DNA of 53,838 nucleotides. It comes from a virus. Below are positions 26,003-32,501 of this stretch, piece by piece; position 1 is the first letter of the stretch, and each line of letters starts with the position of its first letter. The translations under genes and the position numbers were made by a program. The stretch covers positions 1-53,838 of IMG/VR virus record IMGVR_UViG_3300030012_003138. One strand, given 5' to 3'. The notes below the pieces were generated by a model, which saw only the letters and a program-made list of their open reading frames with translations, made no database searches and had not been told where the DNA came from.

Positions 26003-26123
26003 CCTGACTCATGTAGTCTGAACTAGGTGTTCATCAAAGATGCCATGAACAACTATGCAAAAAAGGCACCTCATCTAGAGTTCTCCTCTAGCTTTATTCC
26101 TAGTCCAGAATACAGGAGTCAGG
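26003..26123. other. Structured element: 25-bp inverted repeat with inner hairpins
   Basis: The arms 26003-26027 (CCTGACTCATGTAGTCTGAA, then CTAGG) and 26099-26123 are inverted repeats matching at 22 of 25 positions. Inside the loop are two further inverted repeats, GTTCAT/ATGAAC (26029-26034 and 26045-26050) and CTAGAG/CTCTAG (26075-26080 and 26086-26091). The RNA from either strand could form one long stem with a branched head. No coding frame is apparent. Two more hairpins lie just beyond: GTCAGGT/ACCTGAC (26145-26169) and a GTATTG/CAATAC pair near 26190-26210. It could be a non-coding RNA, a processing signal between (-) genes, or a DNA-level site. Confidence 0.55.
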
Positions 26124-26221
26124 GTTCATATGGTTAAAATTAGTGTCAGGTTTTATGCGCTTACCTGACGGGTCTATGAAACTAACCAGAGTATTGATCT
26201 CCGACGCAATACCCAATTCTA

Positions 26222-26314
26222 TTAATCTTTATTTATCTCAGAGGAGACAGCGAAGAACTTTAGTACAAGATAGATCAACGCAAACCAGATAACTATTCCT
26301 GCTAGTATTGTCAT
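26222..26314 (-). CDS. 30-aa single-span membrane microprotein
   Basis: A short frame encoding MTILAGIVIWFALIYLVLKF followed by FAVSSEINKD: one membrane helix (residues 3-22) and a polar end. Its ATG overlaps the stop of the upstream 111-residue gene as ATGA (26311-26314), the same coupling used throughout this unit, which is the main argument that it is translated. Function unknown; single-span peptides in early phage operons often modulate host membrane proteins. Confidence 0.5.
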   Translation of the reverse strand: MTILAGIVIWFALIYLVLKFFAVSSEINKD

Positions 26315-26646
26315 GATGTGAATTTATTTAAAAGGTTTACTACAGATTCTTGTGTACTTAAATAGTGATGGGCTTCAAACGTAGCTTCACTTTCAGGCAC
26401 ACACCCATATTCCTCAAGGAACTTTTGGCGTAAAGCTTTAAGAAGTTCTGGAGCCTCTACCCCAAAACTTTCTGCGGTGGAATGAAACTTACGCTCTCGT
26501 TTCTTTAGTTTATTATAATTCATATTAAACTTTTTTGCGTGACGAGTTGCGTCTGCTTTGTTTTTAAACCATTTGGTTTGTGTACCTGCTGTTGGGTAGT
26601 CGCACCCATCCATTTCGTTAGTTGTTACTTTATATATTGTGTTCAT
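26311..26646 (-). CDS. Hypothetical protein
   Basis: A 111-residue protein starting MNTIYKVTTNEMDGCDYPTA. A basic helix-rich middle (ADATRHAKKFNMNYNKLKKR) and an acidic helical C-terminus (LLKALRQKFLEEYG) follow. The start resembles small phage proteins with a K-W-F-K-x-K-A-D-A pattern, but I recognise no family. Its stop is fused to the start of the 30-residue membrane peptide. A 36-base gap separates it from the upstream coiled-coil gene. Confidence 0.5.
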   Translation of the reverse strand: MNTIYKVTTNEMDGCDYPTAGTQTKWFKNKADATRHAKKFNMNYNKLKKRERKFHSTAESFGVEAPELLKALRQKFLEEYGCVPESEATFEAHHYLSTQESVVNLLNKFTS

Positions 26647-26682
26647 AAACTTATATCTACTTCGGGTTCTATTAGGTTCACT

Positions 26683-27222
26683 TTATAAAGAATAGTTAAG
26701 TTGCATTGGATTGTTTGAAGGCATCTTCTCGCAAGCAGCTCCAAATTGAGTTAAGTGGTTTTCGTAAACTTCTTCATCATCAGGTCTTACAGTTGGGAAA
26801 CTTTTAAAGTCAGGTTGCCTTAACGCAAACCGACGCATCAATTTCTTTTTACGCTCAGGAGACATCAGTACTTTTAATCTCTCAGTTCTTTCTGCCTCTG
26901 CTTCTGCTTCCCTCTCTTTTTCTTTTTCTAAAGCATCCCAATATTCTTGCCTCTCCTCTAACCATTTCTTTTTAAGTTTTATTCGGTCTTGCTCGGCTTC
27001 TTTTTCTTCCCTCTCTAGTTGTGCCTCCATATCCTCCCTGTCCTTTTCTAGTTTTATCTTGTACCATTTTAATTTTAGTTCTTTACGTAAAGCTCTTATG
27101 TATTGAGAATCAGATCCGTTCCCAATGGCTAGAGCCGTATAGTAATTAACATCTTTTATGTAGTCTCCGTAGAACCCTGATAAAAGTTTAGCCTCCTCTG
27201 TAATATAATTTGAATCTAACAT
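26683..27222 (-). CDS. Charged coiled-coil protein
   Basis: A 179-residue protein. Residues 45-120 form a nearly continuous Lys/Glu/Arg helix (LKLKWYKIKLEKDREDMEAQ, REEKEAEQDRIKLKKKWLEE), likely a coiled coil. The N-terminal 40 residues contain a Tyr-rich segment (GFYGDYIKDVNYYTALAIG), and the C-terminus is Asn/Pro-rich. No enzymatic motif is visible. It may be a scaffold or host-binding protein; identity unknown. Confidence 0.5.
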   Translation of the reverse strand: MLDSNYITEEAKLLSGFYGDYIKDVNYYTALAIGNGSDSQYIRALRKELKLKWYKIKLEKDREDMEAQLEREEKEAEQDRIKLKKKWLEERQEYWDALEKEKEREAEAEAERTERLKVLMSPERKKKLMRRFALRQPDFKSFPTVRPDDEEVYENHLTQFGAACEKMPSNNPMQLNYSL

Positions 27223-27247
27223 TTCACTCTAATTCCTACTAGTATTA

Positions 27248-27508
27248 TCATAAGTCTAAATCTGTCTCAGGTTCCATTGTCTCTGTGTGTTTCAATGCTT
27301 CTTTAAAACACCCTGACTCTCTAGCTTCTTTGATCCTCTTGAATAGGTAAGCTACTAATACTTCATCGCTAATCATCCAAGGATCAAGGTGAAGGGAATC
27401 AACGGAGAATGAGATGTTGAAGTCATGCGTAAACAGTTTTGGTTTGCTACTAATAACATCCCTCAACCATTCATGGTAGGGTTCATTTGATATGTGATTG
27501 CTCGGCAT
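27248..27508 (-). CDS. Hypothetical protein
   Basis: An 86-residue acidic protein (HEWLRDVISSKPKLFTHDFN, DPWMISDEVLVAYLFKRIKE). The helix LVAYLFKRIKEARESG resembles small phage regulatory proteins, but no family is identified. Its start lies inside the upstream membrane-protein gene (26-base overlap). It belongs to the dense (-) small-gene unit. Confidence 0.5.
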   Translation of the reverse strand: MPSNHISNEPYHEWLRDVISSKPKLFTHDFNISFSVDSLHLDPWMISDEVLVAYLFKRIKEARESGCFKEALKHTETMEPETDLDL

Positions 27509-27680
27509 CGTTTAGTTCCTCCATTCTTTCTGATAGTGAATTGATTCTTTTTTTGTATTCTAAGATACGCTCGTTGTGTATACGTATCTCATCTGCCTGT
27601 TCGTGCAACTTTTTTAGCAGTCGCAGACAGATGAGAACGATACCAACATACACTCCTATGATTAAAATTGCGTATATCAT
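27483..27680 (-). CDS. Membrane-anchored coiled-coil protein
   Basis: A 65-residue protein with an N-terminal membrane span (IYAILIIGVYVGIVLICL, residues 2-19). A coiled coil follows (LLKKLHEQADEIRIHNERIL, RINSLSERMEELNDAEQ). The topology resembles an i-spanin, but this gene is far from the lysis cassette, in the early-type (-) unit. An inner-membrane host-modulating role is more likely. It overlaps both neighbours, by four bases upstream (ATGA) and 26 downstream. Confidence 0.55.
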   Translation of the reverse strand: MIYAILIIGVYVGIVLICLRLLKKLHEQADEIRIHNERILEYKKRINSLSERMEELNDAEQSHIK

Positions 27681-28066
27681 TCTGGTCTAATTGCTATTTC
27701 TATCGAGCCGTCTGTATGCCACAGGATATCGGCTAGTTGTTTCTTTCTCACAACGGACTGGTACTCATTCCATGCGTCGTTAAACTTTGAATAGCTGTAC
27801 TTCGCCCACATCTTTAAATCACTCGGATGAATGTAATCTATATCAGATGGTTTATAATTGCCGATTGAATCCCAATCTCTTTGAGTCATCTGAGTTTCTC
27901 TTTCATCTGCCTCCAGTAAATCTGCAAGGGCGGTTTCACTGGTTAAGTTCTTATGGCGTTTCTTTCGGAGCGTCACCCTTGGTGGGTTCGGCTCCAATGA
28001 AACAATATAAGATTCACCATTTAATTCTACAGCTCTGTGTATTGCTTTGTTTAATTCTGTAGCCAT
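27677..28066 (-). CDS. Hypothetical protein
   Basis: A 129-residue protein from ATG 28066 (MATELNKAIHRAVELNGESY); an in-frame TTG at 28087 is less likely because the ATG is coupled to the upstream stop as TAATG. It has an N-terminal beta segment (YIVSLEPNPPRVTLRKKRHK), a mid-region with TQRDWDSIGNY, and an aromatic C-terminal half. I do not recognise it. Its stop overlaps the next start by four bases. Confidence 0.55.
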   Translation of the reverse strand: MATELNKAIHRAVELNGESYIVSLEPNPPRVTLRKKRHKNLTSETALADLLEADERETQMTQRDWDSIGNYKPSDIDYIHPSDLKMWAKYSYSKFNDAWNEYQSVVRKKQLADILWHTDGSIEIAIRPE

Positions 28067-28224
28067 TATTCTTCGTTTATAAACCAAGATGTAAAATCTT
28101 TATTGTTAACTGAATCTTTTAAACATTCTAGTAGTTGCTCACAAGCTTCCCCGTAACTACTCGCTGTAAAACTTAAATTACAAGAGGCACTAAAATACTT
28201 TGTTTCTTTATTTTCTTCATTCAT
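28066..28224 (-). CDS. 52-aa hypothetical protein
   Basis: A short frame starting MNEENKETKYFSASCNLSFT, with three Cys residues and a helical end (YGEACEQLLECLKDS). Its ATG overlaps the stop of the upstream gene (ATGA, 28221-28224), and its own TAA overlaps the next ATG (TAATG). Precise coupling at both ends makes it a real gene despite its size. Function unknown. Confidence 0.65.
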   Translation of the reverse strand: MNEENKETKYFSASCNLSFTASSYGEACEQLLECLKDSVNNKDFTSWFINEE

Positions 28225-28616
28225 TCTGATACCTCCATTTCATTTACGATTACTTCACAGGCATCTTGTATTTCTTCCACAATAGATCCTATATCAACTT
28301 TACCTCTGTTGAATCGACCGACACACTCTAGCCATTGGGCATCTGTTAATTCATTGTCAGGATCTATATCTTCTTTACGTAAGACAATGCCTATCTCGTT
28401 CTTAGGTTCGTAGGTGTAATCATAATGATCATCCCTCCATTCTAACTTGTCTGGTTCGGGGAGATCAATGATAGATGAATCATCATGCGGATGATCATAT
28501 ATCATAATTCTGCCGTAGGCATCTTTCTTATATTCCCCATATGGGTTTTTTAAAGCATAGGATAAATCCCATATATGAGAATAACAAAAGTTCTCTCTGC
28601 TCATGTGTTTTTTCAT
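28221..28616 (-). CDS. Hypothetical acidic protein
   Basis: A 131-residue protein rich in Asp, Glu and Tyr (YDHPHDDSSIIDLPEPDKLE, DDHYDYTYEPKNEIGIVLRK), strongly acidic. The N-terminus contains FCYSHIWDLSYALKNPYGEY. Acidic early phage proteins sometimes mimic DNA to inhibit host nucleases, which is only a suggestion here. It is coupled at both ends by ATGA overlaps. Confidence 0.55.
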   Translation of the reverse strand: MKKHMSRENFCYSHIWDLSYALKNPYGEYKKDAYGRIMIYDHPHDDSSIIDLPEPDKLEWRDDHYDYTYEPKNEIGIVLRKEDIDPDNELTDAQWLECVGRFNRGKVDIGSIVEEIQDACEVIVNEMEVSE

Positions 28617-28822
28617 GCTGATACCTCCTTATCTGCTTTAGTTCTGAACCACCAGTTGTCTATACTGAAGTCATCATCAGAACTCCTATCATTTAGAAAA
28701 TCAAGGAACTGTTCAATAGCCTCTGACTTATTTCCACTAGCAATGGTTTCCCATTTATGATCCTGACTAGGACTGCTACAATATCTATCTGTTTGGGATA
28801 CTCTCCCCATTTGAATTTGCAT
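28613..28822 (-). CDS. Hypothetical protein, first gene of (-) small-gene unit
   Basis: A 69-residue protein (Met at 28822 or 28810). It contains EAIEQFLDFLNDRSSDDDFS and FSIDNWWFRTKADKE. It is the promoter-proximal gene of the 25.5-28.8 kb unit and is fused to the next gene by ATGA. Its leader contains an 11-bp perfect hairpin. No family is recognised. Confidence 0.5.
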   Translation of the reverse strand: MQIQMGRVSQTDRYCSSPSQDHKWETIASGNKSEAIEQFLDFLNDRSSDDDFSIDNWWFRTKADKEVSA

Positions 28823-28850
28823 ATAGTTTATTTTATTTAGAGTTAATGCC

Positions 28851-28887
28851 CCCTCAGATAGAAGCCGTATAAGAAACTATCTGAGGG
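28851..28887 (-). promoter_or_regulatory. Perfect 11-bp hairpin in leader
   Basis: CCCTCAGATAG (28851-28861) and CTATCTGAGGG (28877-28887) are perfect inverted repeats around a 15-base loop, upstream of the first (-) gene. No U-run follows on either strand, so it may be an operator or leader RNA hairpin rather than a terminator. Confidence 0.5.
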
Positions 28888-29022
28888 AGCTGTGTTTCAT
28901 TACTGTTTGAGTAACGGAAACCCATTATATACAGCTCGAAAACATAGTCAAGATATTTTCTTTATTTTTTTTCAATCACTATTCATGTCGCAGGACTCAG
29001 GAATCAAGGTGCAGGGGTGGGT

Positions 29023-29077
29023 TAAATCTCGGATGCCTATTTCTAAATCTCGGATGTCATTTTAAATCTCAGATGCC
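29023..29077 (+). repeat. Three 15-bp iterons
   Basis: TAAATCTCGGATGCC (29023-29037), TAAATCTCGGATGTC (29044-29058) and TAAATCTCAGATGCC (29063-29077) are direct repeats 21 and 19 bases apart, about two helical turns, so bound proteins would lie on one face of the DNA. A weaker GGAATCTAGG follows at 29083. Confidence 0.85.
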
Positions 29078-29225
29078 TTTATGGAATCTAGGCTAAAATT
29101 TGAAAAATCTGAAAAAAATTAAATTTATGAAAATTATTGAAAATAGGAAAAAAATAATATTTTACCTAATATAAGTTAAATACCAATAAAACCAGATTAA
29201 ACTAAATGAAAAAAGTAATTTAAAC

Positions 29226-29341
29226 CATACGGATTAAAAAGAAGCCTTTTAGATAATACAGATTAAAAAGAAACTTTTTAGATCATACAGATTAAAAAGA
29301 AGCCTTTTAGATCATACAGATTAAAAGAATGCCTTTAGACT
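29226..29341 (+). repeat. Four 29-bp tandem repeats
   Basis: Units of consensus CATACAGATTAAAAAGAAGC with CTTTTAGAT begin at 29226, 29255, 29284 and 29313, a strict 29-base period. The first three are almost identical; the fourth is diverged. Each unit contains a small dyad (AAAAG and CTTTT around AAGC), typical of iteron or partition-site repeats. There are no spacers, so it is not a CRISPR array. Confidence 0.9.
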
Positions 29342-29376
29342 AATTTTATTTATTTACTTAATATACAGAAAAGAAC

Positions 29377-29404
29377 TTGAAAAGAGACGGAAAAAGCTTA
29401 AAAT
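29377..29404 (+). promoter_or_regulatory. Promoter candidate for the 29.4-kb module
   Basis: TTGAAA (29377-29382), a 16-base spacer and TAAAAT (29399-29404) differ from the -35 and -10 consensus by one base each. The gene start is 25 bases downstream of the -10 box. It lies directly after the 29-bp repeats, so a repeat-binding protein could control it. Confidence 0.5.
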
Positions 29405-29429
29405 TTAGGCTAAATCTAAATTAAAAAAT

Positions 29430-29816
29430 ATGCAAAATATCATTATTAAATCATTAACGGCTTTCCTTTTTATCTCAATCATTTGGACGGCTTCGGCTCA
29501 CTTCCTTTTTAATCATCTAATTGATTTTAAAACGCTTGGATCTAATCCGCTAAAATTAGCGCTTTTAGTTTTAGCTATTGGAACCTTGTTAGTAATTTAT
29601 TTTCTTTTCTGTTTTCAAATTATCGAAAACACAAAAAGCGAAATAAAAGAACTAAGAAAAGCGGAACAAGAAGAAGCCAGAAAAGCGCATAAAAAATGGA
29701 TAAAATTTATTAAGCAATGCGAAGAAGACCGCTTAATTGATGCTTTTGAAAAACAAGCAGAAGAACAAGCGCTCTATGAGAAATGGAAAAAAGGAAAAAA
29801 ATTATTAAATCACTGA
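29430..29816 (+). CDS. Two-span membrane protein with cytoplasmic coiled coil
   Basis: A 128-residue protein with two membrane helices (about residues 9-29 and 41-65). A strongly charged helical tail follows (SEIKELRKAEQEEARKAHKK, FIKQCEEDRLIDAFEKQAEE) that probably forms a coiled coil in the cytoplasm. It is the first gene of the iteron-adjacent module and is followed by a strong hairpin. No family is recognised. A two-span protein with a charged tail could tether DNA or a replisome to the membrane, or serve superinfection control; both are guesses. Confidence 0.6.
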   Translation: MQNIIIKSLTAFLFISIIWTASAHFLFNHLIDFKTLGSNPLKLALLVLAIGTLLVIYFLFCFQIIENTKSEIKELRKAEQEEARKAHKKWIKFIKQCEEDRLIDAFEKQAEEQALYEKWKKGKKLLNH

Positions 29817-29834
29817 AATTAAAATAATTTGAAT

Positions 29835-29888
29835 CCGTGGCGCTCTTTTCGGAGTGCCACGGCTTCAAGTTTTTATGACTAAAACTTG
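29835..29888 (+). terminator. Tandem hairpins after the two-span gene
   Basis: CCGTGGCGCTC (29835-29845) pairs with GAGTGCCACGG (29852-29862) with one G-U pair. CAAGTTTT (29866-29873) pairs with AAAACTTG (29881-29888). The first stem is unusually GC-rich for this genome. There is only a short T-run (29870-29874), so it may be a terminator or an RNA-stabilising element. Confidence 0.5.
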
Positions 29889-29928
29889 AGTCTAAACTAA
29901 ATAAAAATAACTAAATAAATATAATATT

Positions 29929-31194
29929 ATGAGCCACGGAATTACAATTGAAGATACCGTATTAACTAGAGAAATAGATGAAAGGGCATGGCATTTGCTA
30001 GATAATCAAGTTAGGGAAATTTTCCCAACTTTAGAAAAAGCCAAGGAAGATCCAGAAAGCTATATACTCCATTCAAGAATATTACATGATATTCTTGAGG
30101 GTGATGCTTTTGCACTGGTAAACCCAGACAGATATAAAGAGCTGATCAATAAAGCCGAACTTGAAAACGGTCTGAATATTGAGGATCTAAGAGAATTGAA
30201 TTCGCTTTTTGTTGAGTGTGAGGATAACAAAATCTTAACCACTCAACTAGAAAGCGGAATTCATGCCCCAATCGGAACCCCATCAAAAAGTTATTGCCCG
30301 ATAACGAATGAAGAACTTTTGGAATCAATCGACTCCAATTTACAGGGTTTATATGATTACGATATTATCACAATGGGAACCACCCAAGGACGGAAAAGGT
30401 TTTTCGCTACTCTTAAAATTAACGGAGCGGATGAAAGCACTATAAACGGTGATAGATACAAAAATTATATCAATGTCATGCAATCCTCAAATGGCTCTAT
30501 ATCTGGGCAAGCTCATGACTCCGCCATCCGTGTTGTTTGTGATAACACCATAAAAGCAAGCTTGGCGAATAAAGGCGATCTTTATTTAAAACTCCGTAAA
30601 ACTAAAGGCGCAAAAGGTAGACTTGACCAATTTGGGAAAACTGTTGCTACCTTGATTAGTGGGCGGGATTTATTTCAATCTATGCTAAAACAATTTGCTA
30701 GTGTTGAATGTGATAAATTAAAAGCTGCAAAACTTTTCGCATCTTGGAAAGGTTTGGAAGTAGGGGACGAATTAAGTTCAAGATCATTTAATCAAATTCT
30801 AGCCGTTCAAGAACTAGCCGAAAATGGAAAAGGTCAAAACTCATGTAATACGCTTTATGACTTGTTTAACGGAGTAACAGAATTCTATACAAGTGGAGAC
30901 GGAAGCGGAAGGACTAGAGCGCTTAAACAAAACGCAACGGAAGAAGAGCGCCTCGACAACGAGCGCAAAAAATGGAATAAATTCCATTCTTCAGAATTCG
31001 GAACTGGCGCAGATCAAAAAGTTAAGTTTACTTCTTGGCTTCATAAAGTTCTAAATGATAATGAACTCGAAGCGGAAGCGGAAAAAGGGCGCTTGTTATT
31101 ATCTAATAAAATGGAATTCGACAAGCAAAAAGCTAACAACAAGATCAACAAGGCGCAAGCAGTCGATAACCTAGAAGAAGCTTTAAAAGCCTAA
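29929..31194 (+). CDS. DUF932-like protein
   Basis: A 421-residue protein. The DUF932 signature is visible at about residues 175-210 (YKNYINVMQSSNGSISG, then IRVVCDNTIKASL) and again near 310-325 (LYDLFNGVTEFYTSGDGSGR). DUF932 proteins are common on plasmids and phages; their biochemical role is unsettled. The N-terminal 130 residues seem specific to this protein, and the C-terminus is a charged helix ending NLEEALKA. It is the largest gene of the iteron-adjacent module and sits between two hairpins, so it is probably a transcription unit of its own with a 23-residue peptide. Confidence 0.7.
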   Translation: MSHGITIEDTVLTREIDERAWHLLDNQVREIFPTLEKAKEDPESYILHSRILHDILEGDAFALVNPDRYKELINKAELENGLNIEDLRELNSLFVECEDNKILTTQLESGIHAPIGTPSKSYCPITNEELLESIDSNLQGLYDYDIITMGTTQGRKRFFATLKINGADESTINGDRYKNYINVMQSSNGSISGQAHDSAIRVVCDNTIKASLANKGDLYLKLRKTKGAKGRLDQFGKTVATLISGRDLFQSMLKQFASVECDKLKAAKLFASWKGLEVGDELSSRSFNQILAVQELAENGKGQNSCNTLYDLFNGVTEFYTSGDGSGRTRALKQNATEEERLDNERKKWNKFHSSEFGTGADQKVKFTSWLHKVLNDNELEAEAEKGRLLLSNKMEFDKQKANNKINKAQAVDNLEEALKA

Positions 31195-31197
31195 TCT

Positions 31198-31269
31198 ATG
31201 GAAGCTTGCATTATTTGGGCGCTACTTTGGGCGCTTGCTATGTTTGCCTTGTACATAATAAAAAAATAA
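31198..31269 (+). CDS. 23-aa membrane peptide
   Basis: Three bases after the DUF932-like stop, an ATG opens MEACIIWALLWALAMFALYI and ends IKK: a single membrane helix with a basic end. A strong terminator begins eight bases after its stop, so it lies within the same transcript. Its size makes the call uncertain, but the tight packing and hydrophobicity favour a real peptide. Confidence 0.45.
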   Translation: MEACIIWALLWALAMFALYIIKK

Positions 31270-31276
31270 ACCAATA

Positions 31277-31310
31277 GAGTGGGTGCAAAATTTGCGCCCA
31301 CTCTTCATTT
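31277..31310 (+). terminator. Intrinsic terminator
   Basis: GAGTGGGTGCAAA (31277-31289) and TTTGCGCCCACTC (31291-31303) are inverted repeats with one G-U pair, followed by TTCATTT. The innermost bases must stay open as the loop. It ends the DUF932-like unit. Confidence 0.7.
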
Positions 31311-31321
31311 AAAAAATAACT

Positions 31322-31519
31322 ATGAAAAAAAAATACATTATAAGCCGTTATTATTATCCAGAGGATTTAGAACCGGTTTTCGAATTCGCAACAGAAGACA
31401 AAAAGGAAGCTAAAGAATATTGTTACCCAATTGGGTTTAAACTATGCCCAATTAAAAACGCTTTTTACAGATTCGACTACGAAACTAAATTTATAAAAGA
31501 TGATTCAAATGATTACTAA
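31322..31519 (+). CDS. Hypothetical protein
   Basis: A 65-residue protein rich in Tyr, Lys and Glu (MKKKYIISRYYYPEDLEPVF, FATEDKKEAKEYCYPIGFKL). The pattern of short beta strands and a helix suggests a small folded domain, but no family is recognised. It starts 12 bases after the terminator tail and overlaps the next gene by 20 bases. Confidence 0.5.
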   Translation: MKKKYIISRYYYPEDLEPVFEFATEDKKEAKEYCYPIGFKLCPIKNAFYRFDYETKFIKDDSNDY

Positions 31520-31919
31520 AATTGAAAAAACTAAAATTTCGGAATCTAGTTTTTTACAGACTACCTTTTTAGCTCCTTTTTATTCTCGGATTAATTCAAA
31601 TGGTAAGTTTTTAAACTATCCAGATTTAAAAACTATTGATAAGCAACTCGAACCGCTTGGATTAGAGTTATTACAAATTCCACAAATTAAAACGCTTCAT
31701 AATTCGCCTACAATTGGCGGATGGGTTCAGTTTAGCAAAACTATATTCAACACTAAAAAAGGCATCATATTTGCTGATCATTTGACCGATTGGGCGCAAT
31801 CGGTAGAGCCTTATTTAAGCAAGGATTCAATCGTTCTTGAGACGTGGCAAGCACTAGCCACGGACGGAACCAGAAACACAAACAGAATCCAATTTAATGT
31901 TATATCTAGCGAATTATGA
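31500..31919 (+). CDS. Hypothetical protein
   Basis: A 139-residue protein (Met at 31500 or 31509). Segments such as FLQTTFLAPFYSRINSNGKF, IGGWVQFSKTIFNTKKGIIF and DSIVLETWQALATDGTRNTN suggest a compact alpha/beta fold. I do not recognise it. It overlaps the preceding gene and is fused to a 23-residue frame by ATGA at 31916-31919. Confidence 0.5.
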   Translation: MIQMITKIEKTKISESSFLQTTFLAPFYSRINSNGKFLNYPDLKTIDKQLEPLGLELLQIPQIKTLHNSPTIGGWVQFSKTIFNTKKGIIFADHLTDWAQSVEPYLSKDSIVLETWQALATDGTRNTNRIQFNVISSEL

Positions 31920-31987
31920 AAATAGATAAGTTAAATCCTCATGATGATGAACCAGTGGACATTTACGGAGCTTGTGACGAAGATTAA
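31916..31987 (+). CDS. 23-aa acidic peptide
   Basis: ATG 31916 overlaps the preceding stop (ATGA) and opens MKIDKLNPHDDEPVDIYGAC, ending DED. It is short and acidic and contains one Cys. The coupling suggests translation; nothing indicates a function. It ends five bases before the next start. Confidence 0.4.
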   Translation: MKIDKLNPHDDEPVDIYGACDED

Positions 31988-31992
31988 ACAAA

Positions 31993-32181
31993 ATGAAATA
32001 TTTAAATTCTAAACAGTTTAAAAAACTCAGCTTTGAAAAAGCTGTTTCTTATTCTCAGGAAATGACCAGAGCATTAGTGGAAGATTTCCACCGAAACAAA
32101 AACCACCCGAAAAAAAGAAAGGAGATATTAAAAAAATTATCTGAAATTAAAAAGTTCAATCAAGAAAACCTAGATTCATAG
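31993..32181 (+). CDS. Small basic helical protein
   Basis: A 62-residue Lys-rich protein (FKKLSFEKAVSYSQEMTRAL, KKRKEILKKLSEIKKFNQEN), probably two helices with a basic face. It is the last gene of a four-gene cluster ended by a strong terminator. The basic helices could bind nucleic acid. No family is recognised. Confidence 0.5.
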   Translation: MKYLNSKQFKKLSFEKAVSYSQEMTRALVEDFHRNKNHPKKRKEILKKLSEIKKFNQENLDS

Positions 32182-32204
32182 AAAAGGCTTCATATTATAG
32201 GGAT

Positions 32205-32243
32205 AAGGGCGCAAGGTTCATTAATTTGAGCTTGCGCCCTTTT
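32205..32243 (+). terminator. Intrinsic terminator
   Basis: AAGGGCGCAAG (32205-32215) and CTTGCGCCCTT (32231-32241) form a perfect 11-bp stem with a 15-base loop, followed by a short T-run to 32243. It closes the 31.3-32.2 kb cluster. Confidence 0.75.
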
Positions 32244-32501
32244 AATTGAGTTCTAGCGCCCTGCGCCCTGAGTCTCGAATTCTGGTGGCATATCCGCTTA
32301 AATTGGCAGCATCTCCGATGCGCCAGAATTTCCCAATTATTTGAGCGAAGCGAACACTACTTAATAAATGGATCATGGCACATGATTCATTTTCTATACC
32401 ACCCCACCCGTAGGGTGCTAACTTTTCTCTCAGATTGACCTATATATACGAGGGCTTTAAGAAAAAATTTGACTTATTTTTACCCGCTCATATTAATAAG
32501 A
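32244..32501 (+). other. Non-coding spacer with hairpin and promoter
   Basis: Together with the terminator this makes 320 bases without a gene. It holds GCGCCCTGCGCCC, a hairpin AATTCTGG (32278-32285) against CCAGAATT (32323-32330) with further pairing inside, a GAGCGAAGCGAA word, a small CACCC/GGGTG hairpin near 32405, and a promoter-like pair of boxes at the right end. Its base composition is richer in G+C than most intergenic DNA here, suggesting a different origin. Confidence 0.5.
32469..32497 (+). promoter_or_regulatory. Promoter candidate close to start codon
   Basis: TTGACT (32469-32474), a 17-base spacer and ATTAAT (32492-32497; or TATTAA one base earlier) lie directly before ATG 32502. 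Only four bases separate the -10 box from the start, so the mRNA would be leaderless. The -10 match is imperfect. Confidence 0.4.

Larger units (their letters stand above)
28823..29429. other. 607-bp non-coding region between divergent units; putative origin
   Basis: No gene is visible here. In order it holds a leader hairpin (28851-28887), a T-rich tract near 28957-28973, a GC-richer patch with GACTCAGGAATCAAGG (28994-29009), three 15-bp direct repeats, a very AT-rich stretch (about 29090-29220), four 29-bp tandem repeats and a promoter. Iterons on both sides of an easily melted AT-rich segment is the classic make-up of plasmid and phage origins. A partition site is the main alternative. The origin call is inference. 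Confidence 0.5.

Noticed and set aside
27483-27680. Second i-spanin candidate
   Set aside because: Topology fits, but it lies in an early-type unit far from the lysis genes and has no partner lipoprotein nearby.
29226-29341. CRISPR array
   Set aside because: The 29-bp units are contiguous with no spacers, and no cas genes occur. The two 28-bp capsid-leader repeats likewise are only two copies with a 46-bp gap.
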